DNA of 64,000 bases from Acidobacteriaceae bacterium (GTDB lineage Bacteria > Acidobacteriota > Terriglobia > Bryobacterales > Bryobacteraceae). Below the pieces are notes generated by a model that was not told where the DNA came from, made no database searches, and was given only the letters and a program-made list of their open reading frames with translations. The stretch covers positions 1 to 64,000 of the forward strand of contig CAJCIT010000032.1 in the NCBI GenBank assembly GCA_903970405.1. Direction: 5' to 3'. Position 1 is the stretch's first letter; each line of letters opens with the position of its first letter. Shown here piece by piece: positions 62,387 through 64,000 of this stretch. A program made the position numbers and the translations under genes.

Positions 62387-63130
62387 ATGCGCGATCCGAA
62401 CGAGCCGTTTGCGAATCTTCGAGCCTTGGACATTCTGGCCATTGCCGCGCATCCCGATGATGTGGAACAGACCTGCGGCGGCACCATGATCCGGATGGCG
62501 GAACAGGGGTATCGCACGGGCGTGCTGGATTTGACGGCGGGCGATATGGGCACGCGGGGCACCTCTGAGCTCCGGATTGAAGAATCGCAAGCCGCGGCAG
62601 GGCACCTGCTGCTTTCGTGGCGGCAGAATCTGAAGTGGCCGGATGCGCGGCTCGAAAATACAATCACGACGCGAATGACCATGGCCGGCGTGATCCGACG
62701 GATTCGTCCGCGCACCGTGATTCTGCCCTATTGGACAGGGCGCCATCCGGACCACTATCGCGCGGCCGAGATCGGCTATGAAGCGTGCTTCCTGGCCGGA
62801 CTGCGTAAGCTCGAGGAAGAGACCGAACCGCACCGGCCGTTCAAGATCTTGTATTCGTCTCTCTATGCAAATGTGACGCCGTCGTTTGTGGTGGATATTA
62901 CGCGGCAGTTTGAGCGGAGAATGGCGGCACTGCTTAGCTATAAGAGCCAGTACGGTGATTCGGCGGAAGGCTCGGACTTATTTCCGGCACAGGCCGAGGT
63001 GGAAGAACGCCTGGCATCGGTGGCGCGTTTTTACGGCAACCTGATCGGCGTGAAGTATGGCGAGCCATTTGTGGTGAAAGAATCGATGCAAGTGGATGAT
63101 GTTGTGAATATGGCCGTGCGGAGTATCTAA
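62387..63130 (+). CDS. bshB1: PIG-L family deacetylase, BshB1 type
   Basis: BshB1-type enzymes deacetylate N-acetylglucosaminyl malate, the second step of bacillithiol synthesis. The 247-residue protein has the metal-binding AIAAHPDDVEQTCGGT and the later GRHPDHYRA, which supply the zinc ligands, and the GDMGTRGTSELR loop seen in BshB1. AGGAG lies 5-6 bases before ATG 62387. Neither bshA nor bshC is in the window, so bacillithiol production depends on distant genes; another PIG-L substrate is possible. The next gene starts 4 bases after the stop codon. Confidence 0.88.
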   Translation: MRDPNEPFANLRALDILAIAAHPDDVEQTCGGTMIRMAEQGYRTGVLDLTAGDMGTRGTSELRIEESQAAAGHLLLSWRQNLKWPDARLENTITTRMTMAGVIRRIRPRTVILPYWTGRHPDHYRAAEIGYEACFLAGLRKLEEETEPHRPFKILYSSLYANVTPSFVVDITRQFERRMAALLSYKSQYGDSAEGSDLFPAQAEVEERLASVARFYGNLIGVKYGEPFVVKESMQVDDVVNMAVRSI

Positions 63131-63133
63131 CCT

Positions 63134-64000
63134 ATGAAGTCAGGCAGAGTGGCTTGGGTTGTTGGGTGCGTAATCGCCGCCGGTTGTTCGGCGATCGCAG
63201 GCCGCGCGGCCGACGTTCCGCAAAAGGCCGCGGCCATCCAATCGGATGTGTTGACGAATCTGCCTGCCGGCAAGTATCCGAGACCGCTGAAGTGCGATTC
63301 GCAGGGCAACATGTATGTGCTGGGCCCGGTACCCAATTCGGGGGAAGCCACCGGGCTGGCGGGGATTCAGGTGACCCGGCTGGACGCCACCGGCAAACTG
63401 GTTGCCACCTTTCCGCCTCAGTTGCCGAGCGGCATAGAAGGTCCGGCCCGCTTCGTCGACTTCGCCGGCGATGGGACGGGCGGCGCCTTCGGGCTCATCG
63501 ATTCAATGCAGGAAACAGGTGGCGTCCCGAAGAAACGAAGCGGTCCTTACCTCGCGAAGTTCAGTTCCGACGGGAATGTGGATTCGGTCAGCACGATGGA
63601 TATCGGCGACCGGCTGATTCCCAGGCGCCTTGAGGCAATGGCGGCGGGGCAACTGTTTGTGGCGGGCGTCGACCGCATAGACCGGTCGATGTCGGCGGCG
63701 ATCTTCGATTCGAATGGCCGCAACCCAACGAAGGTGGAGGGCACGGCAAGGCTGGAAAAGACGCTGACCGGAGATGCCCTGTCGGCGCTTCGCGAGTCCC
63801 TGCGGGAGGGCAGTGTGGCGGCGGGGACCGATGGCTACGTGTATGTGGTAGGCCGTTCCCCGCGTCCGGTGGTGCTGGTGATCTCGTCGAACGGGCAGTT
63901 GATCCGCTACTTTTTCGTTCGACCGCCCGATCCCAATTTCACGGCGGTTGGCGCGTTGCAGAACGGCACCCGATTAGCGATCGCGTTTGCGGCGAAGGGC
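63134..64000 (+). CDS. Secreted lipoprotein-like protein (cut by window edge)
   Basis: ATG 63134 lies 4 bases after the bshB1 stop, suggesting co-transcription. The frame stays open to the window end (289 codons). It has a signal peptide with a possible lipobox (VIAAGC) and then regular repeats of short aspartate/glycine beta-strand segments (FVDFAGDGTGGAFGLIDSM, KFSSDGNVDSVSTMD, GTDGYVYVVGRSPR), which resemble a beta-propeller. No catalytic family is recognised. The C-terminal part is outside the window. Confidence 0.6.
   Translation, partial: MKSGRVAWVVGCVIAAGCSAIAGRAADVPQKAAAIQSDVLTNLPAGKYPRPLKCDSQGNMYVLGPVPNSGEATGLAGIQVTRLDATGKLVATFPPQLPSGIEGPARFVDFAGDGTGGAFGLIDSMQETGGVPKKRSGPYLAKFSSDGNVDSVSTMDIGDRLIPRRLEAMAAGQLFVAGVDRIDRSMSAAIFDSNGRNPTKVEGTARLEKTLTGDALSALRESLREGSVAAGTDGYVYVVGRSPRPVVLVISSNGQLIRYFFVRPPDPNFTAVGALQNGTRLAIAFAAKG

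Overview
The window is high-GC bacterial chromosome, most likely from an Acidobacteriota of the Solibacter/Bryobacter type. That assignment is an inference from gene content: a 1,167-residue TonB-dependent receptor with an N-terminal carboxypeptidase-like domain, a PEP-CTERM protein with HAF-type repeats, a BshB1-type deacetylase, many secreted Gly/Ser/Thr/Asn-rich proteins, and a scattered intergenic palindromic repeat. No rRNA, tRNA, CRISPR array, intact transposase or prophage was seen.

Layout. 1-4000 (minus strand) is the str operon rpsL-rpsG-fusA-tuf, with tuf cut by the window edge. 4400-16980 is mixed housekeeping and surface functions: an acyltransferase, a HIT protein, trpD, a quinone-oxidoreductase-like enzyme, a hybrid histidine kinase, an SDR, a processive-type family 2 glycosyltransferase and a PEP-CTERM protein. 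17029-20810 carries ilvD, a cytochrome b/Tat-molybdoprotein pair and a small membrane protein. 20822-24193 (minus) holds a Sua5-type tRNA threonylcarbamoylation gene, prfB with a programmed +1 frameshift, and an HD-GYP protein with an in-frame 15-bp minisatellite.

25009-26311 is nearly gene-free and holds apparent debris of a RelE-like toxin and an HsdR-like protein. 26312-34284 (plus) is an envelope block: Wza-like export protein, GumC/Wzc-like chain-length protein, CpsD-like tyrosine kinase, BamA, OmpH/Skp and a glycosyltransferase. Facing it across a perfect hairpin is a translationally coupled minus-strand pair: a 596-residue secreted protein with a phage-tail-fibre-like segment, followed by a 1,768-residue secreted protein with an N-terminal SGNH hydrolase. 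This pair is the most unusual item in the window.

41842-49445 contains a YdcF-like protein, selA, a PA14 protein, a secreted esterase-like protein, a metallophosphoesterase and a TPR protein. After the TonB-dependent receptor (49611-53114) come an acyltransferase, a Wzx-like flippase, an SPL-like radical SAM protein and a GT39/ArnT-like membrane protein. The last part has a decayed partial duplicate of a mutarotase-like gene, the intact copy, a convergent GH27 alpha-galactosidase, an amidase remnant, bshB1 and a truncated secreted protein.

Working together: the export genes, flippase, two acyltransferases and three glycosyltransferases point to an elaborate modified surface polysaccharide. 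The BamA/OmpH pair supplies outer-membrane assembly. At least four copies of a related intergenic palindrome and one longer inverted repeat sit between genes, and remnants of restriction, toxin, amidase and four-helix-bundle genes suggest repeated insertion and decay.
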